Assembly: GCA_950022655.1 (NCBI GenBank)
Contig: OX465587.1
Span: forward strand, 28,585,716-28,649,715
DNA: 64,000 bases
DNA from: Alentia gelatinosa
Taxonomy: Eukaryota > Annelida > Polychaeta > Phyllodocida > Polynoidae
Reading direction: 5' to 3'
In this document: positions 1 to 11,232 of the stretch, piece by piece
How positions within the stretch are numbered: the first letter of the stretch is position 1
Layout of the letters: each line of letters starts with the position of its first letter
Notes under the pieces: model-generated
Databases searched by the model: none
Told to the model about the DNA's origin: nothing
Seen by the model: only the letters and a program-made list of their open reading frames with translations
Program-made: the position numbers and the translations under genes

Positions 1-1455
1 GGAAAATGACGAACTATATAACTGGTGTAAGTATACACCGAATTACTGACATGCTTGACAATGCTGTAGCATTATTGAATATGTAGTCATCCTTTATGTC
101 GATTCATGGTCCACTTTTTATATTAATCGTGTAAGTGAGTAATAAATACAATATGACTGGTTTTGTATACGAATGACAACATTCTCTCGTAGTTGACGAC
201 ATAATACCCTCGCTATCGCTTAGATATTACTATACGCCAACATAGATTACAACTCCTCATACACAAAACTAGTCATTATTGTGTATCTAATGCGGCGTTT
301 CCCACTGCCGATTATGACCACCGATTATGACATGTAGCACTGCCGACCGATTATCTGAAACTTTTTGTGTAGTAATCGGCAGGTGGAAACAAAAATGGTC
401 TACGATTTTCCTCTCAAACATGACACAATATGGCACCACCGCTCGGCTTTTGAGGCCACTGACGAAGTCAAACCAAGTTGAATTAATCGGTGGCTGATTT
501 GATTAATCGGGTTAATCTTTAGGCTGGTCAGATCCTATACATATTAAATAATCGGTGCACATGGAACACATAATCGGTTGTTTTAAATCATGTTTCTACA
601 TCAATTCAAACTAGAATTATGGAATTTCATATATTTTGGGTGGCCATATTGGATTTATGCTAATCTGACCTACTTCCACCACTGGGATTAATTTCGATTT
701 TCATTCTGGCAATGTAGGGTATTCTGAGGTGAATGCCACTGGAATTAAATCTATTACTTTTTGTGGCCAGATAGGCCCTTTTTTTTGCTTATTTTGGCAG
801 GACTACATGTGACATATGGACAAACAAAACCCTGAAACACATGAGTTGCTTTCCACAGAAGGAAGTAATCCCTATCTGATTTGAAATAACAAATAGCAGA
901 AAAGAGTTTATATCACTGTACTTCATAGGGTTCAAAATCTCATGTGGTGCTGTTCCTTTTAGGGGTAAATTTCACCAACAATTGCAATAGAAAAACATGT
1001 CTCAGGGAAATAGAACCCTACAATTTAGACAAAGAGATTGAGTTCAAGTACAGAATCTCAGCAGAAATTGACTGGGAGAAACACTCTGTGAGGTACATGA
1101 ATCCCATGTGTGAATCCCACTTAAAGAAGCATTCAGTTCACTGACAGGGCTGTCTTGAAGTCCTTCCAACCCTTGTTTCCTTCATTAACGATATTCATTT
1201 TATTCAAAGAAACTCGGGACATAAGATCGTCATATGGCTCCGATATGGTCTACGATGAACCTCCCGATAAAAAATAAAAATCGCGTCGGAAGGTCACCTA
1301 ATATTGGGGCAGTTGACCACGTTTCTGCGATTAGACACTGATAAAAACCCCATACAATGCGTGGTGGATTGGCTTGTCTAGACATATGTCTACGATTTTG
1401 CACCTTCCCGATATGGCACCGATTTCGACATTTTGTATCGGTGCCATATCGGGAG
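1..1455. repeat. Dispersed repeat fragments, no gene seen
   Basis: AT-rich sequence with fragments of families found elsewhere in the window. Around 290-600 it has repeated 'ccgattat' words related to the 22.2-kb array and to 41.5-43.6 kb. Around 945-1150 it has a copy of the 'ctgtgaggtacatgaatcc' family that forms the arrays at 28.3-30.3 and 35.7 kb. 1230-1455 carries inverted words such as 'ccgatatggcaccgat'. The short open frames here show no recognisable domain. Confidence 0.5.
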
Positions 1456-1634
1456 TTATCTCACCCCTGGTACAAGTTTAGCCATAGGAATAACATTAGA
1501 AAAAAATACTCAACGATCACCCCCGTAAAGTGACAACACTACGCCACGGCCGTGGCGTAGTGGATTTGCTAAGTCTTTTCTAATTATTGTGATAGTTTGA
1601 TGATGTTTAATTTGATAAAAAGGGGTGAGATAAA
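1456..1634. mobile_element. MITE with TTATCTCACCCC ends (family A)
   Basis: The element starts 'ttatctcacccc' and ends with the inverse 'ggggtgagataa'. Its interior carries the palindrome 'acgccacggccgtggcgt'. An inverted copy lies at 39779-39975, sharing 'taacattagaaaaaaatac'-type sequence and the same central palindrome. It is short, has inverted termini and no coding capacity, so it is read as a non-autonomous DNA transposon. Confidence 0.7.
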
Positions 1635-1800
1635 TCCAGAACCGCACTCGAATCAAAAATAGACACAACTCCACTCGTTTGAATGGGCCGAAATTGTCAC
1701 TCGGCTTCGCCTCGATGACGATTGCGGCCCATCCAAACTCGTGGAGTATTGTCTATTTATACGATTCTCGATGCAGTTCTATATAAGTCTACGATTCTAT
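1635..1800. mobile_element. Palindromic MITE arm (family B)
   Basis: An inverted arrangement: 'ccactcgtttgaatgggcc' faces 'ggcccatccaaactcgtgg', with a central 'cactcggcttcgcctcg'. The same sequence recurs in each of the three 422-bp units at 38.5-39.75 kb. It directly abuts the family A element, as it also does near 39.77 kb, so A and B may be one composite. Confidence 0.55.
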
Positions 1801-1823
1801 CGTAGTACTCTCCACTTCCTTAA

Positions 1824-2223
1824 GCCCAATACACATCTACCGATTCAGGATTTAACGATTAGTTCCCAAATCGTATAGGAGTCAGTGAACTTGTCCCAGG
1901 CGAATTATGTAATACCTTGGCCTATATCAGCCACCCAATCAAGTGCCATTTACCAACATTCTGTTGTCTGCGACTAGATTTATTAACATGTTGATAAACC
2001 TTTGGCCACTGATTTAGGAGCATAGAAACCACAAGTTGTCAGTGACAGAATAACATCAGAAGGAGGTGGTTCACCAATCGTTGGCTGACCCTTGCCTAGC
2101 TGTACTACATCTACCTACTACAGCCGACTCCGTTAGGATGCCTCGCCTGAAACAAATTACCGCCCGTTTGTTGCCGACAAAGGTACATAAATGTTCGGAA
2201 ATCGGTAGAAAAGTGTATTGGGC
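1824..2223. mobile_element. 400-bp TTAA-flanked MITE (piggyBac-like)
   Basis: Perfect terminal inverted repeats, 'gcccaatacac' at the left and 'gtgtattgggc' at the right. TTAA lies immediately outside both ends (1820-1823 and 2224-2227), the target duplication typical of piggyBac. Subterminal 'tctaccgatt' / 'aatcggtaga' extend the inverted repeat. A diverged relative in the opposite orientation spans about 42880-43350. There is no transposase frame, so it would need a source in trans. Confidence 0.75.
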
Positions 2224-2227
2224 TTAA

Positions 2228-3351
2228 AGACGCATTCAGTTCACTGACTGGGCTCTGCTCACTAAAAGGAAGTATAAATCAGACATCCGGGTATTCCCCT
2301 CCACGCATGCGTCGTGCTCCGATGCCTGGGACCTGGGTCTACTCGAGGTAACTCCTCCATGACTTCTCCTTTTCTCTTCTTTCAATCCACCCACACATAA
2401 CCTAGGAAGTTCCTACTGCACCACAGACCCTCTTATGATGGCAATTTGATATTCCTTCCGGTTCTACGCAGAATTTATAATCCTTATAATGCATGAGTTA
2501 ACGTTCAGCACTCCTAGAGGTGGACTGAGTTTAATTATGTGGTGGCCATTATTATATACCCATACAGTATATCCGATAATTTCCTACCTATGCACTGTAA
2601 ATTGTGTACTGAACCCTGAGCAGTACACTGTTATACTGCACACGTTGAAACCCATCAGTTCACAATGACATGTTTCCTTTGCCATTATATGGAAGGGGTT
2701 TAATAATTTTGGGTATATAATGAATATATAACGACCCACCGTGCTTGTACATGCTACAAAACTCGATGGGAATTGATGCCATTCACGGAACTCAGCCTAG
2801 GGCTTCGTTCCGTAAAAAAACGATGCCCCATCTCGCTTTATAGTATGTACAGCATGGTCAGGTCCTTCTATATAATTAGATCAAAGTCACATCGAAGTCG
2901 AGCTTGTATATCTAATAATATAGTACTATTCTTCCAGTACAGGCCTAAACTATTGGAATCTCTTAACCGATGAAACACAAAAATCAAGTACCTTAAATAA
3001 ATCTAAGACTGCTGTTAAAGATATCCTCATAAAATACAGGGAGAAATGGGACTATTTTATTAGGTTCTGAAAGATTCAATGGTTGTCATTAGATAACAAA
3101 TGAATCGTGGGAACTTTTTATTTCTTACAAATTCTTTATTTTCCTTTCTTATTGCCTTTCTTGTATTGGTGTGTATCTGCAATGAATGTTTGCTTGTCTT
3201 TTCATGTTGTAAAGTTCCAGTCTATACATCCCTATCGTGGCCAAGTAATGTTGGTTTCCATGAGAAGAAAGTAATCATCTAAATTACCCCTAATTATTAA
3301 GGAACAAATTGACTGAATTGGAACCAATTTGGTTAGTAACCTCCTCCCTGA
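2228..3351. other. Intergenic or intronic stretch, no gene assigned
   Basis: 2690-2990 resembles the element of the 38.5-39.75 kb and 63.4-63.8 kb repeats ('tatataacg', 'gtacagcatggtcagg'). 2270-2400 has no obvious repeat partner and is open on the minus strand with Ser/Arg-rich codons, but it has no convincing splice acceptor. I could not tie it to the missing C-terminal exon of the adaptor gene. Confidence 0.35.
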
Positions 3352-3760
3352 TGTTAACAGTATGGCTACAATGCTTTGAATGGCATATAGTACCCCTATT
3401 ATCGCTCAGCTCTAGTTCCCAGTATGTCCACATGAGGGCAGGGCGCTCTATCAATGACACCTTGAGTTGTTCAGTGTCATGAGCAGCCTCCTGACAGAGC
3501 GGAACGGGTGCTCAACCAGAACGATTTGGTCATCCCCTATTGGCTGTTGGTAGAACAGTCAATAAGAGTGCAGAGCTCACAGATTTATAGCTCACTGTCA
3601 TGTCAACCCCCTGCTAACAGTATAAAACAAGGACCCTTTCTTGTCAATAAACAGTTAAGTTCATGATTCATAATAGTACATAGTACCTCTGTGTTCGAGT
3701 TCTTACTCTCTTCTCTTAAGGTCTACTCCTTTCGCAAGTAGGGCTCAAGACTTTACATCA
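3352..3760 (+). mobile_element. Possible solo LTR
   Basis: A roughly 0.4-kb block opening with 'tgttaacag' and closing near 'ctttacatca'. It has a TATA-like 'agtataaaacaagg' about two thirds of the way in, then 'caataaacag' and a pyrimidine-rich tail. This is the promoter-then-polyadenylation order expected of an LTR. I found no clear target duplication and no second copy, so the ends are uncertain. Confidence 0.4.
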
Positions 3761-5456
3761 TGTTTTGTCCTGTTCAGACCATTCTGGGAAGAACATCCTT
3801 GGACAACAGTATGTGTTCTTATCTCGCCCCGGTATTTTTCTCCATAGGCTTAACGTTAGGAACTCGTACTCCACGGCTGTGAATGTACTGTACCCAATAC
3901 TCACTGGCTAATTTGGCGAGTTATTCCAGCAATAAATGATGTTATACGGGGTGAGATAAAATCAGAAACCCACTCGATGAGAATAACTTGGTTTGCAATC
4001 CACCTCGTTTGACCGCTACGAAATTCACTCAGCTTCGCTTCGTGAATTACTCCGCGGTCAAACTGTTTAGTTAAGGCTGTCACACCTAGACTGTGAATGG
4101 TGGGTGTGAGTGCAAGGCTGTTGTTTCCGACAAGATAGGACTGTGGGGAGAAACTAGAGCATTATATCAACGAGTCTCCGCTGTCTAAAACTCAGAGTTA
4201 TTAACAATTCACATTAATAATCACTCATTAACTATTTTTATTAATAAGGACTATAACATTATATTATGAAATTTAATAGAATTGTATTAACCCACTCCAG
4301 CCTCTTCTGTTTTATCCAGGGATAAGGGGTAATGGTTTTTGGTTTTTCCAGAGGAGGATAGGTCAGGCCTATGCCAGTGTATCTTTACCACTGGCTTGCA
4401 TTATTTTTGTGTTGTCTAAACCATATCTGAAGTATCATTAAAGTGATGTACACGTTTAAACCCATCCGATTGTATCGATGCCATATCGGTCTTAATTTCT
4501 ATCGTAGTAGATGGACGCCAGGCCTATTACTAGTCATCCATCATTGATGATAAACGAGATACAAATCACACTTTTATGGAATAGGTCATATTTGATTGGG
4601 ACATTGTTCTAGGTAGTTGTTGAATCTATGGGATTAGATGATAATCAATTATTACAAAAGCCCCAAACCATCACAGACCTATCTGAGGTTAACCAGATCC
4701 AGGTTATCACCCAGAGATAAGCATTCTGATATCATTTAAAGATAATGCTGAAAAGTGCTATTTGTTACACAGAGGTGTCGGTATGGGAAATAAATAACAC
4801 AAGTACATTTCACAACTTGTGTAGAATAATAGGGGAATAATATCAAGAAACGTCACGAAATTTCATATGTCTTTGCGGAATGATATCACGAAGCGAAGCT
4901 GAGTGTTATCTGTAGCAGAAGACAATGAACGCCATGTAAACAATCATATGAAATTGAGTGATGTTTAGATTGTATCCTACCCTGTCACATGTTTTTAATT
5001 GCATACAGTCACACCATGTTAAGTCTATGGAGATTTATATGAGGGGTAGGATAAATAGAGAATTAAAGGTATATCGTACAATTTGGCTTGAAAATAAAAA
5101 CCCATGTCATTTTCCTGAAATTTGAATATGGTGATCTCTAAGTGTTATGGAACACATATCTAACTTTAAAATAGGGGGTCACCGTACTAGTTTTCTTATC
5201 TATAGATCAACATTATGATAATTATATATTAGAATATATAGAAATTCTAAAAAGTATTTTTTCACATAGTGAAACCCATGTCATTTTCCTCAATATAGGA
5301 ATATCACAGAATATAGTACATGTATAGTACTATTCGTCTAGATTTTTCAGTACATTTCAGTGTAAATCAAGCAAATGTAAATTGGCATATTTTACATATT
5401 AAGATGTGATAAACTGGACAGAATGTTAAATTTACTCTTAAGTAAAACAAACATAC
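3761..5456. repeat. MITE cluster and low-complexity AT sequence
   Basis: Contains a palindromic 'ggggtgagataa'-ended element around 3945-4090, with 'actcggcttcgcttcgtgaa'-type arms. 4850-5055 belongs to the 'ttacatggcgttcattgtc' family, also seen at 18.2, 32.75, 33.35 and 40.1 kb. 5085-5320 belongs to the 'cccatgtcattttcctg' family, also at 21.6-22.0 and 34.5-34.9 kb. No exon was recognised. Confidence 0.5.
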
Positions 5457-5512
5457 CTTCGTGGAGGGGGTCCCCTTCCTCGTAATGATCGCTTTTGGAA
5501 AGTAGAACTTGC
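5457..5512 (-). CDS. NCF1-like: PX-SH3-SH3 adaptor (p47phox/NCF1-like), exon 12: basic PPPRR segment
   Basis: The 56-nt exon is bounded by 'attttcag' (acceptor) and 'gtatgt' (donor). It enters in phase 0 after exon 11 and leaves in phase 2. It encodes about residues 381-399, ending RSLRGRGPPPRR. In p47phox a similar basic RGxPPRR stretch lies about 20 residues after the second SH3; it occupies the tandem SH3 groove and is released when the serines after it are phosphorylated. Here the spacing is 28 residues. TKS proteins also carry a PPPRR motif, but I recall it much farther downstream. The following serine-bearing exon was not found and may lie outside the window. No junction minisatellite is seen at this exon. 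Confidence 0.8.
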
Positions 5513-5539
5513 CTGAAAATAAAATGGCGAGATGGCTTT

Positions 5540-6005
5540 AAAAACAAATGCGGGTAGGTATCGCAGTGCCTTGTGTATCTCAAAATTATATTTGACACTG
5601 GTGCTGCTATCTGGTTTCATGAAAATATTGCAGTTTCCCATAGACACCAATAGTTAAGCACTTAGCTTCTTCAGATGGCCTTCTCATAAAAGTTAGCATG
5701 GTGACATAGTTTTCTTTTAGGATTTCTCGTTTCTTTATGTTCCCAACCATCATAATACAGAATTATTTGAAGATAGCAATAGAACATCAGTGTCATCTAG
5801 CCATGAAGTCAATATATTGCAGTTTCCCATAGACACCAATAGGTAAGCGCTTACCATTTCAGATGGCTTTCGCATAGAAGTTAGCAAGGAAGTCAACATG
5901 CCAATTTCTTTGCATTTTCTATTTGCTGATATATATGAGAGTTATATTATCTAGAGTAATTTAAAAAATCAATAGAATCTAGAAATCACGCAACTACCAG
6001 CATTT
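5540..6005. mobile_element. Dispersed element with 'tttcccatagacaccaata' repeats
   Basis: The block 'gcagtttcccatagacacc' occurs twice here (about 5630 and 5818). It recurs at 32.2-32.6 kb and, inverted, at 21.1-21.3 kb with the same flanking order ('gctgatatat', 'tctagaaatcac'). It is a dispersed non-coding element lying in intron 11, just upstream of exon 12 in transcript sense. Confidence 0.55.
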
Positions 6006-6144
6006 GTGTGACAAAACATAGTATATGGAGATATAGTGTTCCTGAATATAATCTATTCAGTGTTGTTTCGTGTCAGAAATATCCACCGACATCAAAGGAC
6101 AATGTTAATATATTCGACCAAAACAACAAGATTTATAACAGTAA

Positions 6145-7646
6145 TCTTTACCTTGATATCCGGCTTATAGTGTATGAGGATTTACACAGTAATCCATACC
6201 TTGATATCAGCATTATAATGTCTCAGGATTGTAAGAGTAACCCTGATCTTGATATCGGGCTTATAATGTATGAGGATTATATTCACAGGATTATCATGAT
6301 TTGGATCTGCATGGTATTATTCACCGCATAGTTGACACATAGTAAAATTGAGAGCGATAGCGAGGAGTATTGACTAATCATTAGGAAAAAGTCTTGTAAA
6401 TAATTAGAAATTTGACGCAAGCACCATGCATTGTTTATATAAAATAGTTCCTATAATGCCCGTCAGGTGGCCGGAAAAGCCTAGGAGAAAATGGCTTTCC
6501 GGTATCTACTCAGTAGCGATCTGTAGGCTCTTTAGGCTTATTACGGAGACTCTGTATTAGGAGGGTAATAAAACAGTGATCCTTACCTTGATATCAGGTT
6601 TATAATGTATGAGGATTTACACAGTAAAACTTACCTTGATATCGGGTTTATTATGTATGAGGATCTACATGATAATCCTTGCCTTGATAGCATCCTTAAA
6701 ATGTATGAGGATCATAATGGTAAGCCTTACCTTCATATCAACCTTATAAGGTATGAGCCTTACCTTGATATTGAGCTTAAGACAGTAATACTTCCTTAAT
6801 ATCGGGTTTACAATGTGTTAGGATTATAACGGTAATCTTTACCTTGATATCAGCCTTATAATGACTGATGATTATAGCGGTAATCCTTACCTTGATATCG
6901 GGTTTATAATGTATTAGGATTATAACGGTAATCTTTACCTTGATATCAGCCTTATAATGACTGAGGATTATAGCGGTAATCCTTACCTTGATATCTGGTT
7001 TATAATGTCACATAAGGATTATAGCGCTAATCCTTACCTTGATATCTGGTTTATAATGTATTAGGATTCACACAGTAATCTGTACCGTGATATCGGACTT
7101 ATAATGTATGAGCCTTACCTTGATATCGGGTATATAATGTATGAGTATTTTAGCGGTAATCTTTAGCTTGATATCGGGTCTATAATGTAAGAGAAATATA
7201 GTGGTAATCCTTACCGTGATATTGGGTTTATAATGTATAAGGATTATAACGGTAATCCTTACCTTGATATCAGATTTATAATGTATAAGGATTATAGCGG
7301 TAATCCTTACCTTGATATCGGGTTTATAATGTATTAGGATTATAGCGGTAATCCTTACCTTGATATTGGGTTTATAATGTATTAGGATTATAGCGGTAAT
7401 CCTTACCTTGATATCTGGTTTATAATGTGTTAGGATCATAGCGGTTATCTTTACCTTGATATCGGGTTTATAATGTATGAGGATTTACGCAGCAACCCTT
7501 ACCTTGATATCGGGTTTACAATGTATTAGGATTATAGCGATCATCCTTACCTTGATATCGGGTTTATAATGTATGAGGATTATAGCAGTAATCCTTACAT
7601 TGATATCAGGTTTATAATGTATGATGATCATAGCGGTCATCCTTAC
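6145..7646 (-). repeat. Junction minisatellite of exon 11 donor (48 bp, about 25 copies)
   Basis: The tandem monomer of about 48 bp reads on the minus strand 'ataaaccngatatcaag' followed by 'gtaaggattaccgc'. The first 17 nt match the 3' end of exon 11 and the rest matches the intron start, so each monomer recreates the splice donor. About 25 copies lie downstream of the real donor at 7647. Copies nearest the exon are most regular; those beyond about 6800 are diverged. The array is interrupted at about 6310-6565 by unrelated sequence. Open frames crossing it (7068-7439, 6008-6331) are repeat translations. Confidence 0.9.
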
Positions 7647-7719
7647 CTTGATATCTGGTTTATCCTCGTTTCTCTGCAGATTAATGGCGGGTGTGTAGCC
7701 CTCCTGACTGTCCGGTAAT
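7647..7719 (-). CDS. NCF1-like: PX-SH3-SH3 adaptor, exon 11: end of second SH3
   Basis: The 73-nt exon lies between acceptor 'ttgatttcag' and donor 'gtaagg'. It enters in phase 2 and leaves in phase 0. It encodes about residues 356-380, including DSQEGYTPAINLQ, which completes the second SH3. The final strand normally reads G(Y/W)xPxxYL, and here the last aromatic is replaced (PAINL). In p47phox the equivalent is TGYFPSMYLQ. The donor end of this exon seeds the 48-bp array immediately downstream. Confidence 0.87.
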
Positions 7720-8103
7720 CTGAAATCAATGTAGGCTGGTGAGACAGTGAAATAAAATCAAAGAATCTCAATCTGCTGCGTGTTTCCTGCTTGTGAAGCT
7801 CACAGAGATAAGGGAGTCTCCTGTTATCTGTTATTATACTCAGATCTACTTTAGCAGGGGGTGAAGTGGGGGACCAAGCACAGTGGTGTCTGGTGATAGT
7901 ACTATACGGTAACATGGTTAGTGTGACTGAATGGAATCTGTTCCTTGTTTGTTTTTTGTTTTTTTGTTTGTTTTTTTAATTCAGGTAGGTATAGACAAAC
8001 AAATCACCCTGGTGTGGCCGTTCTTCCTCGTAGCCAATCAATACATCGAGATATGCTCTTTGGTCAGAAATATATTTCCGACCAAAAACAAGGAGTTGAC
8101 TCT
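7720..8103. other. Intron 10, unique part
   Basis: Intronic sequence between exon 11 and the 60-bp array. It has a T-rich tract (7950-7980) and a tail 'cagaaatatatttccgacc' leading into the array. Read on the minus strand, the pyrimidine-rich tract before 'tttcag' at 7720 serves the exon 11 acceptor. No gene is seen. Confidence 0.5.
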
Positions 8104-8562
8104 GCACAATAGAGAGTGTGAGATCTTATGAGAGGGGTGGATAGTGAGAACCTTGTACAGAATACTACTTAGAGAGTGTGAGATCTTATGAGTGGGGTGC
8201 GTAGTGAGAACTTTGAACAGAATACCACTTAGAGAGCGTGAGATCTTATGAGAGAGGTGCGTAGTGAGAACCTTGTACAGAATACCACTTAGAGAGTGTG
8301 AGATCTTATGAGAGGGGTGCATAGTGAGAACCTTGTACAGAATACCACTTAGAGAGTGTGAGATCTTATGAGAGGGGTGCATAGAGAGAACCTTGTACAG
8401 AATACCACTTAGAGAGTGTGAGATCTTATGAGAGGGGTGCATAGTGAGAACCTTGTACAGAATACCACTTAGTGAGTGTGAGATCTTATGAGAGGGGTGC
8501 ATAGAGAGAACCTTGTACAGAACACCACTTAGAGAGTGTGAGATCTTATGAGAGGGGTGGTT
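8104..8562. repeat. 60-bp tandem array (8 copies)
   Basis: An exact 60-bp period with consensus pieces 'cacttagagagtgtgagatc' and 'gaaccttgtacagaatac'. The eight copies differ by only a few bases. 60 is a multiple of three, so the minus strand stays open as a 20-residue repeat (HPSHKISHSLSGILYKVLTM); this is not taken as a gene. Three or four more copies occur at 30660-31040, so the monomer belongs to a dispersed element and is not tied to an exon. Confidence 0.85.
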
Positions 8563-8852
8563 TCCCACCATATCATCCCGATGGTCTTTAAGGGTTTTTT
8601 TCTCTAATACTAACTGATGTAAATGTCCCTTGTGTGCACAGGGGTTTACCACATGCTAGCACTGTATCATGAGGAAGGTTAAGAGAACAAGGAAACTAGG
8701 AAGTTAATTACATAAACATGAGTCGTGAGAGAAAATCGAGGGAACCAATGATAGGAAGAAAAAAAAGGGGTGAAGGGCTCTAAGCCTAGTTCGTTAAGGA
8801 TTCTTCTCCATAAAGCATAGTGAGAGTACAGAATACAACTTAGAGAGTATGA
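8563..8852. other. Intron 10, between arrays
   Basis: Mostly non-repetitive, purine-rich on the plus strand ('aggaagaaaaaaaaggggtg'-like). A decayed fragment of the 60-bp unit lies near 8825-8850. No exon was recognised. Confidence 0.4.
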
Positions 8853-11096
8853 GTTTACTGTCTATATATATATGTATAGAGGATAGCAGACGACAACTGA
8901 CCTGACCTTCCACCAGCCGTCCTAAGCGGGTACAGTGACCTCCACATGCTGCCCCGTTTACTGTCTATATATATATATATGTATAGAGGATAGCAGACAA
9001 CACTGACCTGACCTTCCACCAGCCGTCCTAAGCGGGTACAGTGACCTCCACATGCTGCCCCGTTTACTGTCTATATATATATATATATGTATAGAGGATA
9101 GCAGACGACAACTGACCTGACCTTCCACCAGCCATCCTCAGCGGGAACAGTGACCTCCGCATGCTACCCCTGTTTACTGTCTATATATATATGTATAGAG
9201 GATAGCAGATGACAACTGACCTGACCTTCCACCAGCCATCCTCGGCAAGAACAGTGACTTTCACGCTCTTCCCCCGATTACTGTATATATATATATATAG
9301 AGGATAGCAGACGACAACTGACCTGACCTTCCATCAGCCGTCCTCGGTGGGAACGGTGAACTACTGTGCTACCCCGGTTTACTGTCTATATATATATGTA
9401 TAGAGAATAGCAGACGACAACTGACCTGACCTTCCACCAGCCGTCCTCGGTGGGAACAGTGAACTCCACGTGCTACCCCCATTTACTGTCTATATATATA
9501 TATATGTATAGAGAATAGCAGACGACAACTGACCTGACCTTCCACCAGCCGTCCTCGTCAAGAATGGTGACCTCCACATGCTGCCCCGTTTACTGTCTAT
9601 ATATATATATATGTATGGAGGATAGCAGACGACAACTGACCTGACCTTCCACTAGCCATCCTCGGCAAGAATGGTGACCTCCACATGCTGCCCCGTTTAC
9701 TGTCTATATATATATATATGTATAGAGGATAGCAGACGACAACTGACCTGACCTTCCACCAGCCATCCTCTGCAAGAATGGTGACCTCCACATGCTGCCC
9801 CGTTTACTGTCTATATATATATGTATAGAGGATAGCAGACGACAACTGACCTGACCTTCCACAAGCCATCCTCAGCGGGAACAGTGACCTCCACATGCTA
9901 CCCCTGTTTACTGTCTATATATATATGTATAGAGGATAGCAGATGACAACTGACCTGACCTTCCACCAGCCATCCTCGGCGAGAACAGTGACTTTCACGC
10001 TCTTCCCCCGATTACTGTATATATATATATATATAGAGGATAGCAGACGACAACTGACCTGACCTTCCATCAGCCGTCCTCGGTGGGAACGGTGAACTAC
10101 TGTGCTACCCCGGTTTACTGTCTATATATATATGTATAGAGAATAGCAGACGACAACTGACCTGACCTTCCACCAGCCGTCCTCGGCGGGAACAGTGACC
10201 TCCACATGCTGCCCCGTTTACTGTCTATATATATATGTATGGAGGATAGCAGACGACAACTGACCTGACCTTCCACAAGCCATCCTCGGCAAGAATGGTG
10301 ACCTCCATGTGCTGCCCCCATTTACTGTCTATTATACGTATAGAGAATAGCAGACGACACTGACCTTACCTTCCACCAGCCATCCTTGGTGGGAACTGTG
10401 AACTCCACGTGCTACCCCCGTTTACTGTTTATATATACGTATAGAGAATAGCAGACGACACTGACCTTACCTTCCACCAGCCGTCCTCGGTGGGAATGGT
10501 GAACTCCACGTGCTACCCCCGTTTACTGTCTATATATATATATGTATAGAGAACAGCAGATGACACTGACCTTACCTTCCACCAGCCGTCCTCGGTGGGA
10601 ACTGTGAACTCCACGTGCTACCCCCGTTTACTGTCTATATAATATGTATAGAGAATAGCAGACGACAACTGACCTGACCTTCCACCAGCCGTCCTCGGTG
10701 GGAATGGTGACCTCCACATGCTACCCCAGTTTACTGTCTATATATATATATATATGTATAGAGGATAGCAGACTACAACTGACCTGACCTTCCACCAGCT
10801 GTCTTCGGCAGGAACGGTGACCTCCACATGCTGCCCCATTTTACTGTCTATATATATGTATAGAGAATAGCAGACGACAACTGACCTGACCTTCCACCAG
10901 CCGTCTTCGGCAGGAATGGTGACCTCCACATGCTGCCCCCCTTTACTGTCTATATATATATATATGTATAGAGAATAGCAGACGACAACTGTCTGGACCT
11001 TCCACCAGCCGTCTTCGGCGGGAACAGTGACCTCCACATGCTGCCCCCGTTTACCGTCTATATATATATGTATAGAGGATAGTAGACGACACTGAC
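8853..11096 (-). repeat. Junction minisatellite of exon 10 donor (about 105 bp, about 21 copies)
   Basis: Each monomer of about 100-110 bp contains roughly 54 nt of exon 10. On the minus strand this encodes GQHVEVTVPAEDGWWKVR, the RT-loop-to-tryptophan part of the second SH3. The donor 'gtcagt' follows, then 'tgtcgtctgctatcc' and a variable (TA)n. About 21 copies lie downstream of the true donor at 11097. Three adjacent copies (about 10363, 10463, 10567) carry 'cttacc' for 'ctgacc', creating a stronger shifted donor AAG/GTAAG. Length variation is mostly in the TA tract. The copies keep a readable SH3 fragment but are not separate exons, as no acceptor precedes them. Confidence 0.93.
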
Positions 11097-11232
11097 CTGA
11101 CCTTCCACCAGCCGTCCTCGGCGGGAGCGGTGACCTCCACATGCTGCCCTCTGGTGTAGGACACCTCGTCCTCCTTCTGCGCGCTGTAGCCGCAGATAGT
11201 TTCGTAGTCTCCCACCAGGGCGTCCTCTCCTC
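11097..11232 (-). CDS. NCF1-like: PX-SH3-SH3 adaptor, exon 10: second SH3, first two thirds
   Basis: The 136-nt exon lies between acceptor 'gatgttgacag' and donor 'gtcagt'. It enters in phase 1 and leaves in phase 2. It encodes about residues 311-356. The segment DYETICGYSAQKEDEVSYTR aligns with the p47phox SH3-B start (YVAIKAYTAVEGDEVSLLEG). It continues with the specificity residues QHVEVTAPAEDGWWKVR, including the WW pair that contacts PxxP ligands. Domain completion comes from exon 11. Base composition is much richer in GC than the flanking intron, as for the other coding exons. Confidence 0.92.

Noticed and set aside
2230..2420. Ser/Arg-rich minus-strand frame as the missing C-terminal exon of the adaptor
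   Set aside because: No pyrimidine-rich acceptor, phase not demonstrable, and flanked by repeat words; evidence too thin.
8038..8652. 204-codon minus-strand frame with 20-residue repeats
   Set aside because: The 60-bp period keeps any frame open; the same unit occurs as a dispersed repeat at 30.7-31.0 kb.
9597..10321. Apparent extra SH3 exons in the TA-rich array
   Set aside because: Monomers contain the exon end and donor only, without acceptor or SH3 start; they are intronic repeats of exon 10.
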